Assembly: GCA_028281005.1 (NCBI GenBank)
Contig: JANQKS010000064.1
Location: forward strand, 1-64,000
From: Pseudomonadales bacterium
GTDB taxonomy: Bacteria > Pseudomonadota > Gammaproteobacteria > Pseudomonadales > Azotimanducaceae
Length of the DNA stretch: 64,000 bases
Direction of reading: 5' to 3'
Part shown: in pieces, positions 52,309 to 61,098 of the stretch
How the letters are laid out: every line of letters starts with the position of its first letter
Numbering within the stretch: the first letter of the stretch is position 1
Position numbers and translations under genes: made by a program
The notes under the pieces: generated by a model
Databases searched by the model: none
What the model was told of the DNA's origin: nothing
What the model saw: only the letters and a program-made list of their open reading frames with translations

Positions 52309-52911
52309 TTATTGCATTTGCTGTTGGATGGCGGCGAGTTCGTCGACACAGCCTGCTGCCCAATACATGAAATTGGGCATCTCCTTGTGGCAGTCGTACC
52401 AGTCGTAGGCAATGGTGCGGCCGCAAACCACTACTCCGGCCCAAAACAGCAGCGACAAACCGGCGCCCACGCGGATGCGTTTAGGGGGTTTGGCGTCGTT
52501 ATCCCAGCTCATATCGGAGGCTTTGATCTGCCGATGGAACAACCACGCGTTGACCGCCGCGGCGATCAGCAAAACAACTTTGATGCGGAACCAAATACTC
52601 TGTGTGGTACGCACTGGTATCGCGTAGTAGAGAATGAAGCCGGTGATGAACATCACCACAAAACCGATCACCATGGGCCGGTTCAGCCGATCCAGCAAGG
52701 TTGAAGCGGGTACGTTGGGGAACGCCACACCCAACATGCGTAAGTCGATCACAAACAACATGCCGAGGGATAACATGAGCGTCAACACATGAGTGGATTC
52801 GATCCACGCGTACATGTAGTAAGACTCATGTAGTTGCGTTGACCAGCTCTGTGCATCCAGCCAGCGCGCTAAATTCAAAAGAACTTCGTTAAGAATGGTA
52901 TTGCCCCTCAC
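52309..52911 (-). CDS. DUF6644-like small membrane protein (paralogue)
   Basis: A 200-residue protein with four to five hydrophobic segments sharing with its neighbour the motif H-x-L...DLRMLG (about 40-60), FPNVPAS and a C-terminal GR. It adds a C-terminal tail rich in aromatic residues with two cysteines (DCHKEMPNFMYWAAGC). GTG start. First gene of the group ending in the haem barrel and folE. 14 bp before the paralogue start. Confidence 0.75.
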   Translation of the reverse strand: MRGNTILNEVLLNLARWLDAQSWSTQLHESYYMYAWIESTHVLTLMLSLGMLFVIDLRMLGVAFPNVPASTLLDRLNRPMVIGFVVMFITGFILYYAIPVRTTQSIWFRIKVVLLIAAAVNAWLFHRQIKASDMSWDNDAKPPKRIRVGAGLSLLFWAGVVVCGRTIAYDWYDCHKEMPNFMYWAAGCVDELAAIQQQMQ

Positions 52912-52919
52912 GCAATGAG

Positions 52920-53005
52920 CCGCTCAGTATAACCGGGCTGAGTGGGTGAGAGAAATATTCGGTATTTACGTAGTGACAAGCGCACCCTTGCCTTTCGGGG
53001 GCAAG
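52920..53005 (-). terminator. two hairpins after the deacetylase gene
   Basis: CTTGCC/GGCAAG (52987-53005, 7-base loop) and CCGCTCAG/CTGAGTGG (52920-52945, one G-T pair) follow the deacetylase stop on the minus strand. Neither has a U-run, so they may mark an RNA end or only separate the two operons. Confidence 0.3.
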
Positions 53006-53008
53006 CGG

Positions 53009-54142
53009 CTATCCCCGATACCAGCTGCCGTCGCTGTGTGGCTTCATGATGAGATAGCTCCACCAGTAGTATACCCCCGCTGCCGTTTTGTGCGGCGCGG
53101 TGCAATTGTATTTGGTGCGCCCGACCTGCACAGCGGACTTGGGCTGAATGCGGTAAGTCCCTGCAGCCTGCTGCTTGGACAGTTGCATTTGCCCTTGGCC
53201 ACTCGCGTAACAAGCCAGCTGTGCCAGGTTGTAAGGGCCGGGATGGATGGTGAGGTTGAGCACCGGCTTTGCGCCCAGTTTACTCTCTGGCGTTAATACC
53301 AGTGGCCCTTTGGGCTGCGCGGCCACGTACAGCGGGCGCGTTTCTAATGTTGTGCGTAACCTCGACAAATCCGTGTAGTTGCCGCCGACCGGAAAGCGCG
53401 GCAATGCGGTGAAATCCGACAGCGGACCGATGGCGCCCGAATGTTGCCCGAAGCCGATGAGGTCCAGTTCGCTAATCAGCGCTTGTAAAGCGTGATTGTA
53501 TTCACCATACGGATAGGCAAATAAATGTGCGTCGACGCCGGTCTGCTCTTCGATGCGTTGCTGCGCCGTGGCGATATCGTCTTTCACCCGTTGGCGCCAT
53601 TGGGCCTCGTTTTCACCGGGTTGTTGCGCCGTCAAGTGGCCGTGGCTGTGTGTATGATTTCCCAGTGTCACACCTTGCTGCGCTAACTGTTTAAGCTGTG
53701 CCCAAGACATATAGGGTTTACGGCCCGCATCGATGTCGCTGCTGGAGACAAATACCGTGTACGGCCAACCCCTGGCTTGCAGGTGCGGGTGGGCATTGGT
53801 GAGGATGGATTCGAAGGCATCGTCAAAACTGATACCCACCACGTTGTCTGGCACGGCAGCGCCGTTCTGCATGGCGCTAACAATTTCATCGAGTGACCAA
53901 ACCTCAAACCCCTGGGTATCGATGAAATCCAACTGCGCCTCAAATTGCGCTGGTGTAATGCTGGTGCTTGCGGGTGTCTCGGCAGACACGTGGTGATAGG
54001 TCAGCACCACGGCGTGGGCCTCGGGATGTGCAGAATGCGGGGCTGCGTCGAGGGCAGGCTCTTCGCTGCAGCCGGGCATCGCTATGAACGCCATTACCAG
54101 ACCAACCACCCATCCAAGTAGAGGAGAGGGATTTATTTGCAC
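53009..54142 (-). CDS. polysaccharide deacetylase lipoprotein
   Basis: A 377-residue NodB-fold deacetylase. N-terminal lipobox AMPGC (lipidated Cys25). Catalytic motifs VLTYHHVS (about 48), GISFDDAFESIL (about 104) and the metal histidines in LGNHTHSHGHLT (about 157). A C-terminal beta-domain (about 275-377) precedes the end. Removes N- or O-acyl groups from surface polysaccharide, as in PgaB-type proteins. GTG start overlaps the tannase-like gene by 10 bp. Confidence 0.88.
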   Translation of the reverse strand: MQINPSPLLGWVVGLVMAFIAMPGCSEEPALDAAPHSAHPEAHAVVLTYHHVSAETPASTSITPAQFEAQLDFIDTQGFEVWSLDEIVSAMQNGAAVPDNVVGISFDDAFESILTNAHPHLQARGWPYTVFVSSSDIDAGRKPYMSWAQLKQLAQQGVTLGNHTHSHGHLTAQQPGENEAQWRQRVKDDIATAQQRIEEQTGVDAHLFAYPYGEYNHALQALISELDLIGFGQHSGAIGPLSDFTALPRFPVGGNYTDLSRLRTTLETRPLYVAAQPKGPLVLTPESKLGAKPVLNLTIHPGPYNLAQLACYASGQGQMQLSKQQAAGTYRIQPKSAVQVGRTKYNCTAPHKTAAGVYYWWSYLIMKPHSDGSWYRG

Positions 54143-55671
54143 ACGTAAGCCTCCGCTGTGTCTGGATTGCCGCCGTTAAAGCGAGCCTCAGCAGGCCACG
54201 CACACAACTTGCGTGCGCCGGATTTTTCCGGGTAGGTGGCGATCAGTTCGGCGGGGGCATCGCCGCTATGGTGCCAGTCTTCCAATGCTTGCACCCAGTC
54301 GACGATGGAAGGTCCTTCACCGCCAAAACAATGTAGCACACCGGGCATGAGGAACAGTTTGACATCGTCCTGGGCGCTGGCGTCGTGACTGTAGACACGC
54401 TCCAAATAGTTGATGCTCATGTGTGCAGAAAGTGCCACATCCGCCCAACCGTGGAACATCAACAGTTTGCCGCCGCGTTTACGGAAGGCCCCGAGATCGG
54501 GATTGGTGGCATTGACCGCGGCAGCCAAGGGCGCAAGGTCGCTGCGAAAGCTGTCCCAATCGTAGTTGTCGTACTGCCAGGTGGGATCATGAAACACAAA
54601 GTGGCGCATAGAACCCACGCTGAACGCATAAGCCGCGTTTGGGGCTTGGCTGGTGGAGTTGGCTGCCAAGGCGCCGCTGGTGAACCAGGAGCCCCAACCA
54701 TTGGCGTCGGTGTCTTCCGCGCCAAACGGGTAGCCGTGATGCAAAGGCCCTGAAGCATCCTGGGGGCCTGCGTAGACAGCCTGCACGGCAGCGAGTTTCT
54801 CGCGGTTTAGGCAGTTGTTGGCGTCTTTGCTGGCGTTTTGGCTGGCACTTTCGCCGGCGCAAGCCAAACTGCTGACGTCAAAATCGCAACGAGTGGGGTT
54901 GTGCAGAATACCGTCGCTCACACCATCACTATCGTCACATTGAGATTCAATGGCATCACGCAACAGCTGCCGATCTGCTGCGGTGACCAGCGGTGCGGAC
55001 AGGTCTTGCGGGTTTGGGTACATGTGCTGCACGACGTTCAGAAAACCCGCCATCACGCCGGTGAAGTCCAATGCTGGGGCACCGGCGATAATGCCGTCAA
55101 AATCCTCTGGGTAACGTTGCGCCGCTTGCAGGGCCTGGCGGCCGCCGTTGGAGCAGCCGATAAACAAGGACTTGTCCGCGACGCTGCCGTAGAAACCGTC
55201 GATCACCGCTTTGCTGGTGGTGACAGTGCGGTGCATGCCGAGGTGGCCATAGTTAACAATGGCTTCCCAATCGTTTAACGCCCAGCTGTTGTCCAAACCG
55301 TCGCCGCGATGGCCGGTATCACTGGATGCGGTGACGTAGCCGCGACGCAACACCGTGTCCCCCAAATAGCGCAGCGCTTGATTGTCTTCCTCCCGCACAA
55401 AACCGCCCGCACCGCCCATAAGGAACTTGCCGTTCCATTGGTCCGCGCTGGGTAACCAGATGGAAAACCCAATTTTGCCGCCTATCAGTCCGCGAGCTTT
55501 GCAATGTGGCGCGGGTGTAAGCACATATTCGGCAGCGTGGATGTGGGCATCGGGGAGCGGCATCTCTAACAGACGAGCACACGGGTCATCGGCACGCGCA
55601 GAAGTGTGTGTGAATACACCCAAACACAACATCGCCGTTGCCAGCACAGCCGCCTTGTTGATACGTAACAT
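54133..55671 (-). CDS. tannase/feruloyl esterase-family hydrolase, secreted
   Basis: A 512-residue protein with signal peptide (cleavage near SARA, about 26). Nucleophile Ser174 in GCSNGGR, a calcium-loop-like region rich in Asp/Asn (about 245-300, DSDGVSDGIL), the acid in HGWADV and the histidine in GVLHCFGGEGP. Hydrolyses phenolic or aromatic esters. ATG behind AGGAGGGGG. Upstream of and overlapping the deacetylase gene. Confidence 0.9.
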   Translation of the reverse strand: MLRINKAAVLATAMLCLGVFTHTSARADDPCARLLEMPLPDAHIHAAEYVLTPAPHCKARGLIGGKIGFSIWLPSADQWNGKFLMGGAGGFVREEDNQALRYLGDTVLRRGYVTASSDTGHRGDGLDNSWALNDWEAIVNYGHLGMHRTVTTSKAVIDGFYGSVADKSLFIGCSNGGRQALQAAQRYPEDFDGIIAGAPALDFTGVMAGFLNVVQHMYPNPQDLSAPLVTAADRQLLRDAIESQCDDSDGVSDGILHNPTRCDFDVSSLACAGESASQNASKDANNCLNREKLAAVQAVYAGPQDASGPLHHGYPFGAEDTDANGWGSWFTSGALAANSTSQAPNAAYAFSVGSMRHFVFHDPTWQYDNYDWDSFRSDLAPLAAAVNATNPDLGAFRKRGGKLLMFHGWADVALSAHMSINYLERVYSHDASAQDDVKLFLMPGVLHCFGGEGPSIVDWVQALEDWHHSGDAPAELIATYPEKSGARKLCAWPAEARFNGGNPDTAEAYVCK

Positions 55672-55692
55672 AATCCCCCTCCTGGGTGCAGA

Positions 55693-56430
55693 TTACTCGA
55701 GTTGATTCTGGCGAATCATGGCTTTGACTTCGTTAACGTAGGCTTCGCGGCGCTCTGAGTAGGCCAGCAGGCCGTCGGCCAACTTCACTCCCGTGAGGGT
55801 ATCGCTGGCGGTACGCAGCTGCGCCCGGATCTCGCGCATGGCCGCATACCGCGGGTGCGTATTGACGTTGTGCAAGTAGGCGTACACAGCATCGCGCACG
55901 CTGTCGAAACGTGCGACTTCGTGTTGGCGTCCGCGGGCGCGCGCGGCAGGGATAAAACCGCAACCCTTTTTAAAACACTGTTGTCCAAACAGGTTGTTAC
56001 CCTGCACGGCAAATTTGGAGGTGCCCCAGGCGGATTCTTTGGCAGCTTGGATCAGCATCAATGCGGCCGGCATTTCATCCACCCGCAATAGCAGTTCATC
56101 CACCAAGGCTTGAAATTTTACCGGTTCAGCGGGTTCCAAGTCGTACGCATCTGCTAAACCCAACACGAATCTGCGGTCTATCCAAGACAGCTCATGGGTT
56201 TGCAGATCTTCAGCGATGGCCTGTAAACGGGCTCGGTCGGCGCGGATATCGGCGTTGGCTTCGCGTATGTGCGGCCGTAGAAAGTCAAAAAATTGTTGTT
56301 TTTTCTCGGCCACCTCAAGCGCGCCAAAGTCCGGCAGCGGCGCCTCACGTAGTACCCAAACCGTACCGGCAAAAACTGCCAGGGTGAGCAGCACTAGACC
56401 GACAACTAGGCTGTTAGAAGGTGTTTGCAT
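55693..56430 (-). CDS. Bax-like glucosaminidase-domain protein
   Basis: A 245-residue protein with a single N-terminal membrane anchor (about 8-28). A Bax/FlgJ-type glucosaminidase domain (about 125-235) has LIQAAKESAWGTSKFAVQGNNLFG with the catalytic glutamate in KESAWG, then GCGFIPAARARG. Probably cleaves peptidoglycan glycan strands. ATG start. Separated by 21 bp from the esterase gene. Confidence 0.87.
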   Translation of the reverse strand: MQTPSNSLVVGLVLLTLAVFAGTVWVLREAPLPDFGALEVAEKKQQFFDFLRPHIREANADIRADRARLQAIAEDLQTHELSWIDRRFVLGLADAYDLEPAEPVKFQALVDELLLRVDEMPAALMLIQAAKESAWGTSKFAVQGNNLFGQQCFKKGCGFIPAARARGRQHEVARFDSVRDAVYAYLHNVNTHPRYAAMREIRAQLRTASDTLTGVKLADGLLAYSERREAYVNEVKAMIRQNQLE

Positions 56431-56448
56431 AGCTGGCTGGATGAGGCG

Positions 56449-57306
56449 TTAACGCAACACCACAAAACCATGGCTAATGGCGGTCTGCCCGTCTTCGGTG
56501 ATGACTTGGTAACTGACCGTCTCACCGGTTTGCTGGGCCTGGAGGGTAATGGTGGAAGGCATCAACACCATGGCGGAGAAACGTCCGCCGAGGCGGGCAA
56601 TTTTAGCCGGGTCGCCTTGGGCAAACTGATCCACGATGCGGGTGATGGCCAGGGCTAAGGTGGCGGTGCCGTGTAAAATAATGTCCGGCAAACCGGCGCC
56701 CAGGGCGACGGCTTTGTCGGTATGGATGGGGTTCCAGATACGCGCGCACTCCGTATACGTATGCGCAGCGCCTGCTGGCACCTGGATCGGCGTCGCTTCA
56801 GCGTGGTTCAAGTCGGCAAACTCCGGCCAGGCTGGTGCTGCTTCGCACTGAGAGTTTTCTCCTTCAACTTCTACGCCGCGGTAGATGCCTTGCTGGTAGG
56901 TGCGTGCCACCAGTTCACCGGTTTTTGCATCCGTGTTGTCCAAGCGCATGGTGTACACCGCGCCGGGTTTGATGCGCCTGACTTCGATCATAGTGGCCTG
57001 GGTCAGCAGGCGATCGCCGTCGGTGATTGGCCGGTACAGATGTAGGTCGTGGCTGGCGTGCACGCCGCGCGCGGCTTCCGTTGGCGTTAACGCTTGGGTG
57101 CCGGCGATTTCGCGGATGTTAAGAATTACCGGCCACTCGACGCACACTGGGAAAACCGGGTGTGCAATGACTTTGGCCGCGGCGGTGTCCATGTAGGCTG
57201 GGTTCATGTCGCCAAGGCCGGCGGCGTAAGCCATCAACCAGCGTGCGTCGACGCTGTGTTCTAACGCTTGCGTGCTGCCACCGATGGTGCTCGTGTTCAG
57301 GGGCAT
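56449..57306 (-). CDS. MaoC-type (R)-hydratase/dehydratase with double hotdog
   Basis: A 285-residue protein with an N-terminal FAS1-like hotdog (about 10-150) and a C-terminal MaoC hotdog (about 165-285). The hydratase-2 motif is seen as ARIWNPIHTDKAVALGAGLPDIILHG (about 188-213) with the Asp-His pair. Hydrates or dehydrates 2-enoyl-CoAs in fatty-acid, steroid or polyketide metabolism. ATG behind GGAG. 18 bp before the Bax-like gene. Confidence 0.88.
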   Translation of the reverse strand: MPLNTSTIGGSTQALEHSVDARWLMAYAAGLGDMNPAYMDTAAAKVIAHPVFPVCVEWPVILNIREIAGTQALTPTEAARGVHASHDLHLYRPITDGDRLLTQATMIEVRRIKPGAVYTMRLDNTDAKTGELVARTYQQGIYRGVEVEGENSQCEAAPAWPEFADLNHAEATPIQVPAGAAHTYTECARIWNPIHTDKAVALGAGLPDIILHGTATLALAITRIVDQFAQGDPAKIARLGGRFSAMVLMPSTITLQAQQTGETVSYQVITEDGQTAISHGFVVLR

Positions 57307-57358
57307 GGGTAAGCTCCAACGACCATAACACCGCTACTTTACTGGTTCTGTAGGAGGG

Positions 57359-59743
57359 TTAGAACAGCAGCTCCAAGACGTCCGCAAACTTGTCCGCGTA
57401 GTAAATCTGAATACCGCGCTTGATGTGTTCAGGGACTTCTTCCACATCACCGGCGTTGGCGCCAGGTAAAATCACGTGTTTTATTTTCTGGCGCTTGGCC
57501 GCGATCAGCTTTTCACGGATCCCACCCACCGGGTAAACCAACCCGGTCAACGTCAGCTCGCCGGTCATGGCAAAACCCGCCCTGGGGGCTTTTTCGCGGG
57601 CCAAGGAAGTCAACGCCGCGGCCATGGTGACACCGGCGCTGGGTCCATCCTTGGGTGTTGCACCGGCGGGCACGTGAAGGTGGATGGCGGCTTTATCGAA
57701 CCACTCGGCGGGTAAACCTAATTCGGCGGCATTGGCGGTGATGTAACTGTAGGCAATGTTGGCTGACTCTTGCATGACGTTGCCGAGTTGGCCGGTGAGT
57801 TTCAGGCCGGCGCTGCGCTGATGAACACACGTGGCCTCTATCGGTAGCGTCGCGCCGCCGAGGGCCGTCCAGGCCAAACCGGTGACCACGCCCACACCTT
57901 TTTGCAGCGCCTCTTTCTGATACACCGGCTTACCGAGGTAACCCTCAACGTCGTCTTTGCTGATGCTGATGGGCGCTTTGTGATCGCCTAGGAGTTTAAC
58001 CACGGCTTTACGCACCAGCGTGGCGATGGCTTTTTCCAAGCGGCGCACACCGGCTTCACGGGAATACCCTTCAATGACTTTGCGCAGCGCCGGAGTGTCG
58101 ATTTTGACATCCCCTTTTTGCAGACCGGCGCGTTTGAGCTGACGCGGCAACAAGTGTTTTTTTGCGATAGACAGCTTTTCGTTGTCGAGATAGCCGCCGA
58201 GGCGAATCACTTCCATGCGGTCCAACAGCGGCCCGGGAATGGTGTCCAGTTGGTTGGCGGTGCAGATAAACAGCACCTTGGACAGGTCAAAATCCACGTC
58301 CAGATAATGGTCGTGGAAGCTACCGTTTTGTTCCGGGTCCAGCACCTCCAGCAAGGCGCTGGCGGGATCCCCCTGGTAGGACGCACCGATCTTGTCGATC
58401 TCGTCCAACATCACCACCGGATTGGCTACCCCAGTGTCTTTCAGGGCCTGAATCAACTTACCCGGCATGGCTCCTATGTAGGTGCGGCGGTGGCCTTTAA
58501 TTTCTGCTTCATCACGCATGCCGCCTACTGAAAAGCGATAAAACTCGCGCCCCAAAGACTCTGCGATGCTGCGGCCAAGCGACGTTTTACCGACGCCGGG
58601 TGGCCCGACAAAACAGATGATGGAACCGGCGGCATCACCTTTCATGATGCCCAGCGCCAAAAACTCGATGATGCGCTCTTTGATGTCCTCCAGGCCTTCG
58701 TGGTGTTTGTTTAAGGTGCGCGTGGCGGCTGCCAAATCGGTGGCGTCTTCGCTGTACACACCCCAGGGTAGGCAGGTCAGCCAGTCCAGGTAATTACGCG
58801 TGACACCGTACTCCGCGGAACCCACTTCCAACATTTGCAGCTTGGTGAGTTCTTCATCAATACGTGCGGCAACTTTTTCCGGCAACTCGAGCTTTTCGAT
58901 ACGCGCCTTAAACTCGTCTGCCTCCGCGGTCTTGTCATCCTTGGAGATGCCGAGCTCCTGCTGTATGTACTTCAGTTGCTGACGCAGGATGGCCTCGCGC
59001 TGATGGCCCTGGATTTCTTTTTCAACGTGCTCGCGGATTTCCATCTGTGCGGTGGCGATCTCCACCTCGCGATGCAGCAGTTTCACCACCAGTTCCATGC
59101 GCGGCTGCAGGGCGATACGTTTCAGCACTTCTTGAAGGTCTTCTTTACTGGCGGTCGTTAAGCTGGCGGCAAAGTCCGCCAATACAGCAGCTTCGTTCGG
59201 GTTGGAACGGGCCAGGAAACCTTTTAACTCTTCCCCGAACAGAGGGTTCAACGGGATGAGTTCTTTAATGGTGTTGATGATGGCCACGGCATAGGCGGTT
59301 TCCTGCTCGGTTTGGCTCTGACGTGCTTCCGGGAAGTAACGTACGCTGGCGGTTAAGGGGATCTCGCCGCTGACCCATTTGCGTACTTGGAAGCGTTGTA
59401 AACCTTCCAGCAACACCTGTAGTTGGTCACCCTCGCGGTGCACGCGATGGACTTTACACAAACACCCCATGTCATAGAGGTCAGCCGCGGCCGGCACACC
59501 TTCCAGCGCACGTTTGGTGGCAATTAGGCCAATCACGTCCTGGCCGCGCTTACGCACCGCTTCCAAGGTAGGCAGCCACACCTCGGCGCTCATAATCAGC
59601 GGTATGGCCTGACCGGGGAAAAATGGTCGGTGTTCCTGGGGAATCACATGAATGATGCCCGGCATGGCTTCGCTGGGCAGAATGATTTGGCCGGCGGTGT
59701 CGTTTTCCCGGCCGACAATTTCACCGTCTTGGTCTATGTCCAT
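57359..59743 (-). CDS. lon: ATP-dependent protease Lon
   Basis: A 794-residue LonA protease: substrate-binding N-domain (about 20-210), helical linker, AAA+ module with Walker A GPPGVGKTS (about 372-380) and Walker B VVMLDEIDK, then the protease domain with catalytic Ser in KDGPSAGVT and Lys in GIREKLIAAK. Degrades misfolded and regulatory proteins. The frame is open to a GTG at 59803, but the ATG at 59743 is chosen because the candidate heat-shock promoter overlaps the longer form. No good ribosome site precedes either start. Confidence 0.92.
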   Translation of the reverse strand: MDIDQDGEIVGRENDTAGQIILPSEAMPGIIHVIPQEHRPFFPGQAIPLIMSAEVWLPTLEAVRKRGQDVIGLIATKRALEGVPAAADLYDMGCLCKVHRVHREGDQLQVLLEGLQRFQVRKWVSGEIPLTASVRYFPEARQSQTEQETAYAVAIINTIKELIPLNPLFGEELKGFLARSNPNEAAVLADFAASLTTASKEDLQEVLKRIALQPRMELVVKLLHREVEIATAQMEIREHVEKEIQGHQREAILRQQLKYIQQELGISKDDKTAEADEFKARIEKLELPEKVAARIDEELTKLQMLEVGSAEYGVTRNYLDWLTCLPWGVYSEDATDLAAATRTLNKHHEGLEDIKERIIEFLALGIMKGDAAGSIICFVGPPGVGKTSLGRSIAESLGREFYRFSVGGMRDEAEIKGHRRTYIGAMPGKLIQALKDTGVANPVVMLDEIDKIGASYQGDPASALLEVLDPEQNGSFHDHYLDVDFDLSKVLFICTANQLDTIPGPLLDRMEVIRLGGYLDNEKLSIAKKHLLPRQLKRAGLQKGDVKIDTPALRKVIEGYSREAGVRRLEKAIATLVRKAVVKLLGDHKAPISISKDDVEGYLGKPVYQKEALQKGVGVVTGLAWTALGGATLPIEATCVHQRSAGLKLTGQLGNVMQESANIAYSYITANAAELGLPAEWFDKAAIHLHVPAGATPKDGPSAGVTMAAALTSLAREKAPRAGFAMTGELTLTGLVYPVGGIREKLIAAKRQKIKHVILPGANAGDVEEVPEHIKRGIQIYYADKFADVLELLF

Positions 59744-59782
59744 GGCGTCGCAAACAAGCTCAAAAGATGCACGTAGGTTTAG

Positions 59783-59811
59783 GTATGGGGGCAACCTGGC
59801 CACTTTTAAAG
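59783..59811 (-). promoter_or_regulatory. candidate sigma-32 (heat-shock) promoter of lon
   Basis: On the minus strand CTTTAAA (59811-59805) is followed by a 14-base spacer and CCCCATAC (59790-59783). The sigma-32 consensus is CTTGAAA and CCCCATNT. Transcription would begin near 59775, about 32 bases before the ATG at 59743. Confidence 0.55.
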
Positions 59812-59880
59812 GGGGGCCAAAAAGTGCTTTGATGAGCGCTCGTAACGTTTAACGATGTCATTCGACAAAGGAGTTTGCAC

Positions 59881-61098
59881 ATGTCCTCCCAGGCTTTCTT
59901 TCCGCAGCCGGTGTACGCCCCTACCAACGCTACGGTGCCACGCGTGTTGCTGGCGCCGCCGAAGTACGTGCAGGGCCCTGGGGTATTGGCCCAGAGCGGC
60001 CGTTATTGTTCCATGCTGGGATATGCCAGGGTGGGGATACTTGCATCAGCGCGGGGGCACAGTGCTGAAGCGGGCCAAGTTTTCGCGGCGCTCAAGGCGG
60101 CAGACATTGACAGCGTAGCGGTGGTGTTCGGCGGGGAGTGCAGCAAACAGGAAATAGACGGTGCGGTAGCCGCCCTGACAGAACAACAAGCAGAACAAAA
60201 GGCCGAACAGCAAATAGATGCGCTGCTTGCCGTAGGGGGCGGTAAATGTGTGGATGCCGGTAAGTGTGTGGCTTACCGTCTGGGTGTACCCATCGTCATT
60301 ATCCACACCTTGGCGTCCAACGACGCGCCCTGCTCAGCAGTGGCAGTGTTGTATACCCCGGACGGGGTGGTCAACGGGGCGGAGTTTTTCCCGCATAACC
60401 CGGCGTTGGTGGTGGTGGATACCAAGGTGGTGGCAAACGCTTCGGAACGTTACCTCGTGGCCGGAATGGGGGATGCCATGGCCACTTGGTTTGAAGCCAA
60501 AGTCTGTCTGGATAACCCTCAGGCAAGAAATGTGGTGGGTAGCAGGCCCACTTTGGCCGCTTGCGCCATTGGCGAAGCGTGTGCCGCCACGCTATTTGCC
60601 GACGGCGAAGCGGCCGCCTTGGCTGTGCGAGAAAAACGTGTAGATGATGCCCTGGAGCGAGTGGTGGAAGCCAATACGCTGCTCAGCGGGATTGGGTTTG
60701 AAAGCGGCGGTTTGGCCGCGGCACATGGTTTAGCGGAAGGTTATACCGCGTTGCCTGAGGTGGAACACAATTTCCTGCACGGTGAAATGGTGGGGATGGG
60801 GGTGCTGACTCAATTGGCCCTGCAAGGGGACACCGGGCAAGCACGCAAAGTGTCCGAATTTTTTGCGCGGATAGGGTTGCCGATTCACTTAGGACAGCTT
60901 GGTTTGTCCGCCAACGACGAAGATGCGCTGGGCCGCGTTGCCCAGGGTGCGATGGGCTTTGCGCCGATTCACAATTTGCCGTTTACCGTCACCGCGGAAA
61001 AGGTGTATCAGGCGATCTTGGAGGCTGATGCTCTAGGCCAGGCAGTCGCCGCCGACGTGGGAGACAGCACTTATCAGCGGGTACAGGCAAGCGCATGA
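59881..61098 (+). CDS. glycerol dehydrogenase-like iron/zinc alcohol dehydrogenase
   Basis: A 405-residue group III dehydrogenase resembling GldA. VLLAPPKYVQGPGVL opens it, NAD motif VGGGKCVDAGK (about 120-130), substrate/metal region HTLASNDAPCSAVAVLYTPDG, metal ligands Asp in AGMGDAMATW and His in AAHGLAEG and EHNFLHGEMVG. Longer than typical GldA (about 365) because of an insert with three 12-bp repeats (EQQAEQKAEQQ, about 101-111). ATG behind AAAGGAG. Overlaps the next gene by 4 bp (ATGA). Confidence 0.88.
   Translation: MSSQAFFPQPVYAPTNATVPRVLLAPPKYVQGPGVLAQSGRYCSMLGYARVGILASARGHSAEAGQVFAALKAADIDSVAVVFGGECSKQEIDGAVAALTEQQAEQKAEQQIDALLAVGGGKCVDAGKCVAYRLGVPIVIIHTLASNDAPCSAVAVLYTPDGVVNGAEFFPHNPALVVVDTKVVANASERYLVAGMGDAMATWFEAKVCLDNPQARNVVGSRPTLAACAIGEACAATLFADGEAAALAVREKRVDDALERVVEANTLLSGIGFESGGLAAAHGLAEGYTALPEVEHNFLHGEMVGMGVLTQLALQGDTGQARKVSEFFARIGLPIHLGQLGLSANDEDALGRVAQGAMGFAPIHNLPFTVTAEKVYQAILEADALGQAVAADVGDSTYQRVQASA
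60181..60216. repeat. 3 x 12-bp in-frame repeat in the dehydrogenase gene
   Basis: GAACAACAAGCA, GAACAAAAGGCC and GAACAGCAAATA encode Glu-Gln-Gln/Lys-Ala-type units, a lineage-specific expansion in a loop before the NAD motif. Confidence 0.8.
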
